From Tissierella sp. MB52-C2 (lineage in GTDB: Bacteria; Bacillota; Clostridia; Tissierellales; Tissierellaceae), in contig NZ_CP133261.1 of the NCBI RefSeq assembly GCF_030931715.1, positions 2,520,643 through 2,584,642 on the forward strand: a DNA stretch of 64,000 bases, written 5' to 3'. Of this stretch, positions 51,717-60,438 are shown piece after piece. The notes beneath the pieces were generated by a model, which saw nothing but the letters and a program-made list of their open reading frames with translations, had not been told where the DNA came from and did not search any database. Positions within the stretch are counted from its first letter, which is position 1; each line of letters starts with the position of its first letter. Position numbers and translations under genes: made by a program.

Positions 51717-52931
51717 ATAATTCCTATAAAATTCTAACCTTTCTTCCAATGTAGGATGTGTAAAATACCATGTCTTGAATATATTACTTGGGCGAGGAAG
51801 TCCTAAGCTTTCTTTGTATAACTTCTCCATGGCAGATACAGCAGATTCTCTATCTTGAGTCAAAGTTATTTCAAAAGCATCTGCTTCTATTTCCATATCT
51901 CTAGAAAGGTAATTCATAATTGGCGAGCCTACAAATGAATAAAAATTTAGGACTAAAAGTAAAAGAGGTAAAGCCGCTATATCATAAAGCTTCTTTATAC
52001 CAAAGCTTCCATTGGATAATTTAAGTATCCAGGTTGATGTAATATAAACTAAAAATAATAATAAAACTGTACTAATACTACTTTGAATAATGTTCTTCCA
52101 AATATGTCCTTTTACATAATGACCTATTTCATGGGCTGTTATACTTAATACTTCACTTTCTTCTAAATTATTAATAGTTGTATCCCATAATACTATTCTC
52201 TTAGAATGAAAGATTCCTGTCATATAAGCATTCATAGTATTTGTATCCTTAGACTTATCCACCTTATATATATTAGCATCTTCTATACCTGACTTATGTA
52301 AAAGTACTGTTATTTCTTTCCCTAATTTCTCATCCTCTATGGACGTATATTTATTAAACATAGGGTCTATTACAAAGGGTGAAATAAATACCATAAATAT
52401 AATTACTGGCACAGTTAAAATTGATAATTGTAACCACCAGGTCCTTGGACTTCTTTGTATTATATAAAATGGTATAAATATAAAAAAGCACATCAATAAA
52501 TCATTTATTAAAAGACCTTTTAGGGAAATTTCAAGCCATCTCAAAAATGTTTGATTAGATAATCCATATTTATGACTTAGATGGAAAGAACTATAATAGT
52601 TTAATGGAAGACTTATTACAAATATTATAACAAAAAATATAATTCCATATAATAGACACGTTAGAAATAAGGATTTCTTCTCTACAAAAAACCTTATTCT
52701 ACTGGACAGCCTTGATGTAAGAAATATTAATGGTATAAGAAATTGTAATATAAGTCTTAATGCCCAAACATTAAGGTTTTCCTTCCTAAGACTATAAGAT
52801 TCCTCTGGTAAATCTGGGTATTCAGCCCTTATATTTTTCATATTTATATATTCACTAATTAAAACTACACTAATAAAAATTAATAATACTAGAAAAAATA
52901 TGGAAATAGTTAGCTTAAGTTTATGCTCCAC
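51705..52931 (-). CDS. M48-family metallopeptidase (Ste24/CAAX protease 1 type)
   Basis: 408 aa. Six or so membrane segments, with the zinc motif ITAHEIGHYVKGHIW near residue 265, and the third ligand glutamate in RDMEIEADAFEI near residue 350. The N-terminal MEHKL... and the long cytosolic segment with YKVDKSKDTNTMNAYMTG are typical of Ste24-like peptidases. GTG start after AGGAGAGGTGATACT. Acts in the membrane; bacterial relatives take part in protein quality control. Confidence 0.88.
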   Translation of the reverse strand: MEHKLKLTISIFFLVLLIFISVVLISEYINMKNIRAEYPDLPEESYSLRKENLNVWALRLILQFLIPLIFLTSRLSSRIRFFVEKKSLFLTCLLYGIIFFVIIFVISLPLNYYSSFHLSHKYGLSNQTFLRWLEISLKGLLINDLLMCFFIFIPFYIIQRSPRTWWLQLSILTVPVIIFMVFISPFVIDPMFNKYTSIEDEKLGKEITVLLHKSGIEDANIYKVDKSKDTNTMNAYMTGIFHSKRIVLWDTTINNLEESEVLSITAHEIGHYVKGHIWKNIIQSSISTVLLLFLVYITSTWILKLSNGSFGIKKLYDIAALPLLLLVLNFYSFVGSPIMNYLSRDMEIEADAFEITLTQDRESAVSAMEKLYKESLGLPRPSNIFKTWYFTHPTLEERLEFYRNYPLD

Positions 52932-53000
52932 AGTATCACCTCTCCTTATATAATTTACCTTATTAGCTATTTTATTCTAAGTTTTTTTTATTTATGATAT

Positions 53001-53036
53001 AGAAAAAAATAAGGAAGGTCATTCCTTATTTTTTCT
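53001..53036 (-). terminator. Terminator of the ABC-2 operon
   Basis: AAGGAA / TTCCTT stem with A-rich and T-rich flanks, directly at the stop codon of the permease gene on the minus strand. Confidence 0.75.
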
Positions 53037-53880
53037 ATAAATCTATTCTCTTTTCTATTATATACCCTGTAGTTATAAAAGCTAGTACTGAAATTACTAT
53101 TTGTAATAGACTACCAATTATATTTATAAAAATATTATTATTTCCAAGCAGTATTGTCTGCCCCTGTACATTACCAAATATATTCATTAAGGAATGTGCT
53201 TCATACTGATGCAATACCTTAAAGGTACTTAAATCTAAAAAATATGGAAATACACTACTAATTTTAAAAACTAAATATCCAGTTAAAGCATTTAATATTA
53301 TAAATATTATAAACCATAGACCACCAATCTTTTTATTTCTTACACTTACTCTACTTAAAGCCATGGAGAAATAAATTAGAATTTGAGTCATAATAACCGA
53401 TAATCCTGATATTATTCCTAGAGAAAACACGCTGGAATTTATCATACTGAATATTTCCTTTCCGATTTTCAGCCAATCTCCACCAAATAAAATGAATGCA
53501 AGTAATAGGTTATATACAACTATGGAAAGCCCCAAAACTACATACCATAGTAAAGCAACTATTATTTTGCTTCCAAGTATTTGATTTCCAGTGAGAGGTA
53601 GTGTAAATGTCAAGTAACCTCTATCCTCATATAGTTCTTTTCTAAAGGATCCTATAATTTGAAAAAATGCTGTTAAGAATGCTCCAAATATGACTCCTAT
53701 AGATATAATTAGCATAAATGCTCCAAAACCTGTAATATCGTTTCCTGAACCCATCATGTCAAACTTTATTTGTTTAGATATATTAAGTTGTATAATAGTT
53801 GATGCAATTAATACTATGGCTATTATACCTAAAATAAACTTATAACTTCCTTTTATTTCATATTTCATATACTTTCTCAT
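53035..53880 (-). CDS. ABC-2-type permease
   Basis: About 281 aa from the ATG at 53880, which has AGGAGGGATAAA upstream; the ORF is open 14 codons further into the ATPase gene. Six hydrophobic segments and the DRGYLTFTLPLTGNQILGSKII segment of bacterial ABC-2 exporters. It is the membrane partner of the ATPase upstream. The operon is under YtrA-type control, as for stress-responsive exporters in Bacillus. The substrate is unknown. Confidence 0.85.
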   Translation of the reverse strand: MRKYMKYEIKGSYKFILGIIAIVLIASTIIQLNISKQIKFDMMGSGNDITGFGAFMLIISIGVIFGAFLTAFFQIIGSFRKELYEDRGYLTFTLPLTGNQILGSKIIVALLWYVVLGLSIVVYNLLLAFILFGGDWLKIGKEIFSMINSSVFSLGIISGLSVIMTQILIYFSMALSRVSVRNKKIGGLWFIIFIILNALTGYLVFKISSVFPYFLDLSTFKVLHQYEAHSLMNIFGNVQGQTILLGNNNIFINIIGSLLQIVISVLAFITTGYIIEKRIDL

Positions 53881-53890
53881 TTTATCCCTC

Positions 53891-54589
53891 CTATTCTCCA
53901 AATATTTCCTTATAAAGTTCATCTATTTGCATACCTTTTTCTTCCCTAAGGCTCTCTGCATTACCTGTTAAATAAATCTCTCCATCCCTAAGAAAAACAA
54001 CATCATCAAATATATTTTCCATATCCCTAACTAAATGAGTTGTAATCAACATGGTACTTTCCTTATCATAATTATCTATTATGGCATTAAGTATCTGATC
54101 CCTTGCTACTGGATCTACCCCTGCAATCGGTTCATCTAATATATAGACTTTAGCTTTTCTTGATAAAACTAAGGTTAAGTTTAGTTTCTCAGTCATTCCT
54201 TTGGAAAGTGAATTTATCTTTGCATTTCTATCTAATTTCATAAATTTTAATAGATCATATGCTTTATTTTCATCAAAATCTTTATAGAAATCTTTATAAA
54301 AGTTAATTGCCTCTTGTATATTCATCCAACTATATAAAAAATTTCTATCTGGTAAATAAGATACTATAGACTTTGTATATACTCCTGGTCTTTTACCATC
54401 TATTAAAACTTCTCCCTTGGATTCCCTAAGTATTCCCGTGATTATTTTTATCATAGTTGTTTTTCCACTGCCATTTGGTCCTAGGATTCCAATGATTTTT
54501 CCCTTTTCTAAGTTTAGATCCACATTATTTAATGCTTTTTTATTAAGATAGGACTTAGTAAGTCCTTTAATTTCTATAATATTTTCCAT
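53891..54589 (-). CDS. ABC transporter ATP-binding protein (YtrB-like)
   Basis: 232 aa. Walker A GPNGSGKTT near residue 37, signature LSKGMTEKLNL near 133, Walker B VYILDEP and switch His in ITTHLV. The C-terminal tail is short. ATG after GGAGGTTAAATA; it overlaps the GntR gene's stop by one base. It forms an exporter with the ABC-2 permease. Confidence 0.9.
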   Translation of the reverse strand: MENIIEIKGLTKSYLNKKALNNVDLNLEKGKIIGILGPNGSGKTTMIKIITGILRESKGEVLIDGKRPGVYTKSIVSYLPDRNFLYSWMNIQEAINFYKDFYKDFDENKAYDLLKFMKLDRNAKINSLSKGMTEKLNLTLVLSRKAKVYILDEPIAGVDPVARDQILNAIIDNYDKESTMLITTHLVRDMENIFDDVVFLRDGEIYLTGNAESLREEKGMQIDELYKEIFGE

Positions 54590-54951
54590 TATTTAACCTC
54601 CTTTACTCTTTCATTGATTAATTCTATAATATCTTCTGAATTAAAACCTAAAGATTTCATATCTATTAGAAATGATTTTACAATATTTGAAGCCATATTT
54701 TTCTTTAAGTTCTTTATGGTTTCAGTATCTTCTGTAACAAAGGTTCCCATACCTCTTTGTGTAAATACTAAACCTTCTCTTTCTAATTCCTGATATGCTC
54801 TCTGTATCGTATTTGGGTTTACTTTAAATTCTGTAGATGATTCTCTAACTGATGTCAACTTATCTCCTCCCTTCAATTCTCCCGAAACTATTTTCTTTTT
54901 AATTAAGTTCATAATTTGAGTATAAATTGGTAAACTTTCATTAAATATCAT
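54589..54951 (-). CDS. YtrA-type GntR repressor
   Basis: 120 aa. The helix-turn-helix covers about 8-75 (SLPIYTQIMNLIKKKIVSGELKGGDKLTSVRESSTEFKVNPNTIQRAYQELEREGLV), with a short helical C-terminus of about 35 residues, the YtrA subgroup. First gene of the GntR-ATPase-permease operon. A large perfect inverted repeat over the -10 region of its promoter is the probable operator. ATG after GGAGGTGGAAAG. Confidence 0.92.
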   Translation of the reverse strand: MIFNESLPIYTQIMNLIKKKIVSGELKGGDKLTSVRESSTEFKVNPNTIQRAYQELEREGLVFTQRGMGTFVTEDTETIKNLKKNMASNIVKSFLIDMKSLGFNSEDIIELINERVKEVK

Positions 54952-54968
54952 CTTTCCACCTCCATTTG

Positions 54969-55020
54969 TAACGTCTTAGTGTTCTAATTACATAGTACAC
55001 TAAGACGTTATTTTTGTCAA
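54969..55020 (-). promoter_or_regulatory. Promoter and operator of the GntR-ABC operon
   Basis: Minus-strand -35 TTGACA (55,015-55,020) and -10 TACTAT (54,992-54,997), 17 bp apart. A perfect 14-bp inverted repeat TAACGTCTTAGTGT / ACACTAAGACGTTA (54,969-54,982 and 54,997-55,010) spans the promoter, with a 14-bp gap over the -10. It is a strong candidate for GntR autorepression. Confidence 0.88.
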
Positions 55021-55021
55021 C

Positions 55022-55053
55022 AAAAAAATGAACAGTTTTTTAAAAACTATTCA
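55022..55053 (-). terminator. Terminator of proC
   Basis: TGAACAGTTTTT / AAAAACTATTCA, one mismatch, followed on the minus strand by a long T-run. The proC stop codon lies in the first arm. Confidence 0.8.
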
Positions 55054-55853
55054 CTAATTTTTTTTGATTTCTCTGTGCATACTCTGATGGCTTCAATAAT
55101 ACTTGATCTAAAGCCTCTTTCTTCTAATTTGGCTACTGCCTCTATTGTTGTACCCTTCGGTGAACATACATTATCTTTTAATTCTCCTGGATGAGTTCCT
55201 GTTTCTAAAACCATTTTAGCTGCACCTAAAACTGCTTGGGCTGCCATTTTATAGGATTGTTTTCTTGGTATACCTTGCATTACTCCACCATCTGCCATGG
55301 CCTCTATCATCATATATACATAGGCAGGAGATGAACCACATAAGGCACTAAATCCATCCATAAGGTTTTCCTCTAAGATTTCTGTTTTTCCAAAACTATT
55401 GAATATATCTATTATTTCTTCTCTCGCCTCTTCCTTTATTTCTTCATCTAATACTAATGCTGTTATACCTTCTCCAACCATGGCTGGAGTATTTGGCATT
55501 GCCTTAACAACTAATATATCTTTGCTTAAGTGCTGCTTCATATAATCCATACTTATTCCTGCTGCTATAGTAATGACGATTGTATCCTTTCTTACTTCTT
55601 TTCTTATTTCTTCTAAAATCATATGATGCATATAAGGCTTAACTGCTAATATTAAATAATCTGAGACTCTTGCAACTTCTTTATTATCTAAGGTAGTTTC
55701 TATATTATATTCTTTCTCTATCTTTTCTAATGTATCTTTAGTTTTTGCAGAGGCTAATATTTTTTCAGGAAGAATTAAGTTTGATTTTATCAATCCTCCT
55801 ATTATTGCCTTAGCCATATTCCCACAGCCTATAAATCCTATTATCTTATCCAT
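55047..55853 (-). CDS. proC: Pyrroline-5-carboxylate reductase
   Basis: About 268 aa from the ATG at 55853 (GGGAGGTATATA upstream; the frame is open 17 codons further). The N-terminal GFIGCGNMAKAI is the NADPH-binding Rossmann motif, with LAVKPYM and MPNTPAMVGEG in the middle. The C-terminal LCGSSPAYVYMMIEAMADGGV and LKDNVCSPKGTTIEAV are the ProC signature. It makes proline from pyrroline-5-carboxylate in the cytosol. Confidence 0.95.
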   Translation of the reverse strand: MDKIIGFIGCGNMAKAIIGGLIKSNLILPEKILASAKTKDTLEKIEKEYNIETTLDNKEVARVSDYLILAVKPYMHHMILEEIRKEVRKDTIVITIAAGISMDYMKQHLSKDILVVKAMPNTPAMVGEGITALVLDEEIKEEAREEIIDIFNSFGKTEILEENLMDGFSALCGSSPAYVYMMIEAMADGGVMQGIPRKQSYKMAAQAVLGAAKMVLETGTHPGELKDNVCSPKGTTIEAVAKLEERGFRSSIIEAIRVCTEKSKKISE

Positions 55854-56060
55854 TATATACCTCCCATATTTAGTCAATAACCATATCACTATATAATATA
55901 TCACAATACTTACCCATTAAAAATACTATATTAATTTCAACCATTGCAAAAGCTTTGATTTGTGAATATAATAACTTATAAACCATATACTTCTACTAAC
56001 TTCATATTATTATTTTTATTAAAAGGAAGCCTCGTCAATAGTTATAAAGAAGGTGATTTA

Positions 56061-57515
56061 ATGGAAAAAAAGAAACCTACATATATCTTTTTAATGGTCT
56101 TACTTATTCTTTTTCTAGACCTTAGTCTTGAGCATGTAATAAACTATAAAAAGCACTTATTTCAAATTAAATCTCAATTTAGTAGCCTTCTGTATAATTA
56201 TAATGATTTTAATGAAGAATTGCCTATAATCCATAACGATGATTATGATCTTAAAGTTGATTTCATTGAGAAACGCAAGGCAATAGCAGATATAGAGTAT
56301 TTACTTAGTATATTAAAATATGGCTATGCAGGCTATGAATTCTTTGGAGGAGATAATGTATTCAATACTGCTAAAGAAAATATGATATGGTCTATCAGGG
56401 AAGTTTTAGGAGACAACATTTCTAGACAAAATCTTCTAGATATCATAATATCTGAACTAAATTTTATACAAGACTCTCATTTTGCTGTAGATGACTATAC
56501 TTTATGTACCTATACTAAATACTTTAGTACAGACAAGATAATATTTCTTAGAGATAATAGGGGGCTTTATACTTCTATTGGCAATAGAAAATATTACTTA
56601 AACAAGATTAATGGTGAGATGCCTTGAGACTACATTAGGAAATCCTTGGACGAGGATGGCAATATTATTTATAGTTTAGGAACCTTATCTAATAAAGATA
56701 ACTTCTCCATACCTATGACCTTATTACTTGAGTCTGGCAGACTAACTTTAGAAAAAAAGATTAGTCTATTTGAATATATACCTCTATATAAAGAGAATAA
56801 TAGTAGCTATCAATATTATGAAGTAGATAATATTCCTATTTTACAGGTAAACTCTCTATGTAGAACTACAGCTTCAGATAATACCATAGAAAGTTTTATA
56901 GAAAATAGCAAAACTCTTAAGGAAAAAGATACAGTTATTATAGATTTACGAGGTAATATTGGTGGAAATATGCTTAATGTAGAGAAGTGGTATGAAGGGT
57001 TTACCGGAACAAAACTTAGAAAGGATATAATCGAATCCGGTCTATATACTAATACCAGTATCGATTTATCTAAAGACAAATTTGAATCAAAGGAAAATGA
57101 ACCAGATAATATTAAGGATGATTGTCTAGAAACCATATCAAGATATGAAAATAAAAGATACTTTCCCGGATGGAGTCCCATAGAATATGTAGATTTTAAA
57201 CCTATAGATAATAAAACAAATATATTTATACTCATGGACAAAAAGACATCTTCCGCTGCAGAATTTCTTATATATTATCTTAAAAAATTAAATAATGTAA
57301 CCTTAATAGGTACTAATTCTAATGGATGTATGTTGACTGGTAATTGTAATTCCGCTGTTCTTCCTTACTCTAATATCCGTATTTCCATATCTCATAAGAT
57401 ATACATTAACAGGGATTTCCATAATATTGATGGATTGGGAATCCTCCCCGATCTGTGGGTTAAGCCTGGACAGTCTTTAAATAAAGTAATTAATCATATT
57501 AAAAAAGTATCTTAA
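56061..57515 (+). pseudogene. S41-peptidase-like membrane protein gene with an in-frame TGA
   Basis: One continuous 485-codon frame from the ATG at 56061 (AAAGAAGGTGATTTA upstream) to TAA at 57515, interrupted only by TGA at 56625-56627. The N-terminus has a membrane anchor (YIFLMVLLILFLDLSL). After the TGA come VIIDLRGNIGGNML, MDKKTSSAAEF with the Ser-Lys-like catalytic segment, and the GLGILPDLWV end, typical of S41 peptidases. Most likely a nonsense mutation. A six-pair hairpin (ATCCTT / GAGGAT) lies 14 nt after the TGA, so selenocysteine was considered but has no precedent in this family. Confidence 0.65.
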
Positions 57516-57540
57516 ACCAAAGGTTTAAGATACTTTTTTA
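57502..57540. terminator. Bidirectional terminator
   Basis: Arms AAAAGTATCTTAAACC / GGTTTAAGATACTTTT with AAA loop and T-run. It ends the S41-like gene and the convergent small membrane protein gene. Confidence 0.88.
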
Positions 57541-57544
57541 TAAT

Positions 57545-57829
57545 TTATCGTTTTGCCATTGGATCCGATAACATATGGTAACTACCAATACTTGCCATAG
57601 TTATCATCATTGTATTTATAATTATCAGCACAATTCCTTCTATTCCGCTAGAATCTCTTTTAAATATAATAGTCAATATCAACGCTATAAAGAAAGAATA
57701 AAATCTAACTGCGGAGTCTCCAAACTTATTTTTAACTATTGATTTTGTAAATTGTACTACAACTGTTACAGCAGTTGTCATCCCTACAAATGTAGTTAAA
57801 ATATCTGCATTCATAAAATCGTCAAACAT
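57545..57829 (-). CDS. Small holin-like membrane protein
   Basis: 94 aa with three hydrophobic segments (DILTTFVGMTTAVTVVVQFT, FYSFFIALILTIIF, GIVLIIINTMMITMASIG) and short charged ends. The size and layout resemble phage-holin-type proteins seen as chromosomal genes in Clostridia, but no lysin or phage gene is near, so the holin label is a structural resemblance only. ATG after AAGGGGTGATAAA. Confidence 0.5.
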   Translation of the reverse strand: MFDDFMNADILTTFVGMTTAVTVVVQFTKSIVKNKFGDSAVRFYSFFIALILTIIFKRDSSGIEGIVLIIINTMMITMASIGSYHMLSDPMAKR

Positions 57830-57891
57830 TTTATCACCCCTTATAATATCCTTATAAAGATATTATGCTTGTATTATAGGGGCTATTCCTA

Positions 57892-58233
57892 TTAATCTCT
57901 CATTCCATAAATTTTTCCAACTGGTAGTGTGAACATAAGTCCCACCCCTGGCTTCGCCATATCTCCCAATACATTTTTAACAGATTTTACTGCCTTATCT
58001 AATATTTCATCATCTTCAATTACAGTAAATATTGTTTTGTTATATGGCTTAGCATCATCAAGTAAGTTTCTTAGTCCTCCAAAAAATGGTATGTCCTTTC
58101 CACCATTTGTTAGTGCACTCCCCATTCCCTGACTATCCAGTATAGTAGCTCCCTTTACTCCTGCATCTACAAATCCGTCTAAAATCTCATCTAGATATTC
58201 TGTTTCATTAAGAACTAAAAATAAAATGTTCAT
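57892..58233 (-). CDS. PII-like signalling protein
   Basis: 113 aa. A ferredoxin-like strand-helix pattern: MNILFLVLNETEYLDEILDGFVDAGVKGATILDSQGMGSAL, then FFGGLRNLL and IFTVIEDDEILDKAVKSVKNVL, as in PII-like proteins associated with ion transporters. It precedes nothing else of the nitrogen pathway but is immediately downstream (21 bp) of the CPA2 antiporter gene, and likely regulates it by binding a small ligand. ATG after GAAGGAGGTATATATT. Confidence 0.65.
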   Translation of the reverse strand: MNILFLVLNETEYLDEILDGFVDAGVKGATILDSQGMGSALTNGGKDIPFFGGLRNLLDDAKPYNKTIFTVIEDDEILDKAVKSVKNVLGDMAKPGVGLMFTLPVGKIYGMRD

Positions 58234-58254
58234 AATATATACCTCCTTCAGCCT

Positions 58255-59469
58255 TTAAGCTGTTTGCTCTTTCTTCTTTTCTTTTTTTAGCATACCATTT
58301 ACTTCTCCTGCTTTTGTAATGGCAATCTTAGCTAATATTGGTCCCACTATTTCATATATCAATACACTAAATAATATTACAGTAATTATGGAACTACTAA
58401 GTTCAGGTAACTCTTTTCTAACTATCATAGATAAACCTATGGAAATCCCACCTTGGGTCAATAAACTCATGCCCAAGTATTTAACTATTTTTTCTTCTGC
58501 TCCTACTGCCTTTGCTCCTAAGGTGGCTCCTATATATTTTCCGCCTGCTCTGGCTATTATATAGCCTATCCCTAGAATTCCAACTGTAGATAATACCTTT
58601 ATATTTAAACTAGCACCTGCTACAGTAAAGAATAACAGGTTAACAGGTGGAGTAAATTCATTTATTAAATTAAATACTCTAAAGGAGTTCTGCTTTAAAT
58701 TAACTAAAGTAGCTCCTACCATCATACAAGTAAGTAGTGGAGAAAGATTAAAATAATTAGCGGCACCAGAACTTAACAATATAAATCCTATTATAATAAT
58801 AAGTAGTTCTTCATTATGTTTTGCCTTCTTTACTACATATGTCATTACTATACCTATAACAAATCCTAAGACAATAGAACCGAATATTTCTATTGTAGGA
58901 TTACTTATTATCTTTATTATAGAATATTCTTCTACTCCAGATAAAATCTTGGATAAAGATAAACACACTCCAAATACCATAATTCCTAAAGCATCGTCTA
59001 AGGCAACTATGGGAAGTATGGTCTTAGTCAATGGCCCATTTGCCTTTAATTCCCTAATTACCATTACAATACCTGCTGGTGCCGTTGCCGCAGACATACT
59101 AGATATCATTAGGCTAAATTCAATAGATTGATTTAAAACAAAATACATCATTATAAACACTACAACAAAAGCTCCTACTACTTCTGCTACAGTTATAAGT
59201 AATACATCTTTACCTACTTTTTTCATATCCTTCAATAAGAATTCATTTCCTATGGAAAATGCAATGGCAGCTAAAGCCATTTCATTAATAATATTAAATG
59301 CTTCTATATCCATCTCATTTACTAGATTAATAAATGATGGCCCAATTATCAAACCGGCTACAATATATCCTGATACATTGGGAAGTTTGAAAAAATTAGC
59401 TATTCTTCCACCTACAATTCCTACTAAAATGATTATACCTAATTTAAAAAGCAAATCCAATCTAAACAT
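58255..59469 (-). CDS. CPA2-type cation/proton antiporter
   Basis: 404 aa with twelve or so hydrophobic segments. GRIANFFKLPNVSGYIVAGLIIGPSFI near residue 20 and VALDDALGIMVFG near residue 153, the latter with the paired aspartates of CPA2 antiporters. No C-terminal TrkA domain, so regulation may come from the PII-like protein. It moves Na+ or K+ against protons across the membrane. ATG at 59469 lies right after GAGGAGGA; a TTG start three codons later, with better spacing, is possible. Confidence 0.88.
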   Translation of the reverse strand: MFRLDLLFKLGIIILVGIVGGRIANFFKLPNVSGYIVAGLIIGPSFINLVNEMDIEAFNIINEMALAAIAFSIGNEFLLKDMKKVGKDVLLITVAEVVGAFVVVFIMMYFVLNQSIEFSLMISSMSAATAPAGIVMVIRELKANGPLTKTILPIVALDDALGIMVFGVCLSLSKILSGVEEYSIIKIISNPTIEIFGSIVLGFVIGIVMTYVVKKAKHNEELLIIIIGFILLSSGAANYFNLSPLLTCMMVGATLVNLKQNSFRVFNLINEFTPPVNLLFFTVAGASLNIKVLSTVGILGIGYIIARAGGKYIGATLGAKAVGAEEKIVKYLGMSLLTQGGISIGLSMIVRKELPELSSSIITVILFSVLIYEIVGPILAKIAITKAGEVNGMLKKEKKKEQTA

Positions 59470-59562
59470 TCCTCCTCATTTTATTATTATATAAACTCTT
59501 CCGAGATAATTAAAATTAAATCCATACATTATTCAAAATCACACCCATACACATTATACAGC

Positions 59563-59600
59563 ATAAAAAAAGATAAGTAAACCTAGTTACTTATCTTTTA
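59563..59600 (-). terminator. dapF: Terminator of dapF
   Basis: 12-bp arms AAAGATAAGTAA / TTACTTATCTTT, then a seven-T run on the minus strand. The dapF stop codon is in the right arm. Confidence 0.88.
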
Positions 59601-60427
59601 AGAAATTCGCCTTTAGCTACATGTACTGCATCACCTATCATAAAAATTCTATAGTCCTTATTTATCTCTACAATTAATCTCCCGCCTTCAGTATTTACAT
59701 TAACCCTATTCTGAAGCTTACCTAATATATTTCCTATGACTACGGAAGCACAAGAACCTGTTCCACACCCTAAGGTTCTTCCTGCTCCTCTCTCCCATGT
59801 ATAAATATTTATATTACCTTTATCTATTACTTTTATAAAATTAACATTAGTCTTTTTAGGAAATAAAGGATCTTCTTCTATTTTTCTTCCTAGACTATTT
59901 ATATCTAATTCATCTATATCTTCTATAAATATAACTACATGGGGTACACCTACTGTTAATGCAGAAAATATGTAATCCTTTCCGTCAACTGAAATAATTT
60001 CCTCTATAATCTTTTCTTTATGTATATTTATAGGAATTCTTCTTCCTTCAAATATTGGATAACCCATATCTACCTTTATAATATCCGCTTTATTATCTTC
60101 ATCTGCTACTATATCAATATATTTTACTCCTGCCAGCGTTTCTATGGATATATTTTTATTTTCGATTATATTATGATCATAAACATATTTAGTAAAAGCT
60201 CTAATTCCATTACCACACATTTCCCCTTGTGAGCCATCTGAATTATAATAAAGCATTTTTACATCTGCTATGTTACTGCTTTCTACAATCATCATACCAT
60301 CTGCACCAATGCCAAAGTGTCTATTACAGACTTTTAAAGCCAATTTATTATGATCTTCATAATCATTATTTACTCCATTAAACAATATAAAATCATTACC
60401 TGCAGCCACATATTTATCGAAGTTCAA
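59591..60427 (-). CDS. dapF: Diaminopimelate epimerase
   Basis: About 278 aa. YVAAGNDFILF at the N-terminus, EMCGNGIRAF near residue 73 with the first catalytic Cys, and GCGTGSCAS near residue 220 with the second. It converts LL- to meso-diaminopimelate for lysine and peptidoglycan synthesis. I favour the TTG at 60427, with AGGAG at 8 bp, over the GTG at 60436, which lies in the ribosome site itself. It follows rnz closely and may be co-transcribed with it. Confidence 0.95.
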   Translation of the reverse strand: MNFDKYVAAGNDFILFNGVNNDYEDHNKLALKVCNRHFGIGADGMMIVESSNIADVKMLYYNSDGSQGEMCGNGIRAFTKYVYDHNIIENKNISIETLAGVKYIDIVADEDNKADIIKVDMGYPIFEGRRIPINIHKEKIIEEIISVDGKDYIFSALTVGVPHVVIFIEDIDELDINSLGRKIEEDPLFPKKTNVNFIKVIDKGNINIYTWERGAGRTLGCGTGSCASVVIGNILGKLQNRVNVNTEGGRLIVEINKDYRIFMIGDAVHVAKGEFLKR

Positions 60428-60438
60428 ATGGACCACTC

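Noticed and set aside
57545-57829. Prophage remnant based on the holin-like protein
   Set aside because: No other phage gene, lysin or attachment site is nearby. The call rests on size and membrane segments only.
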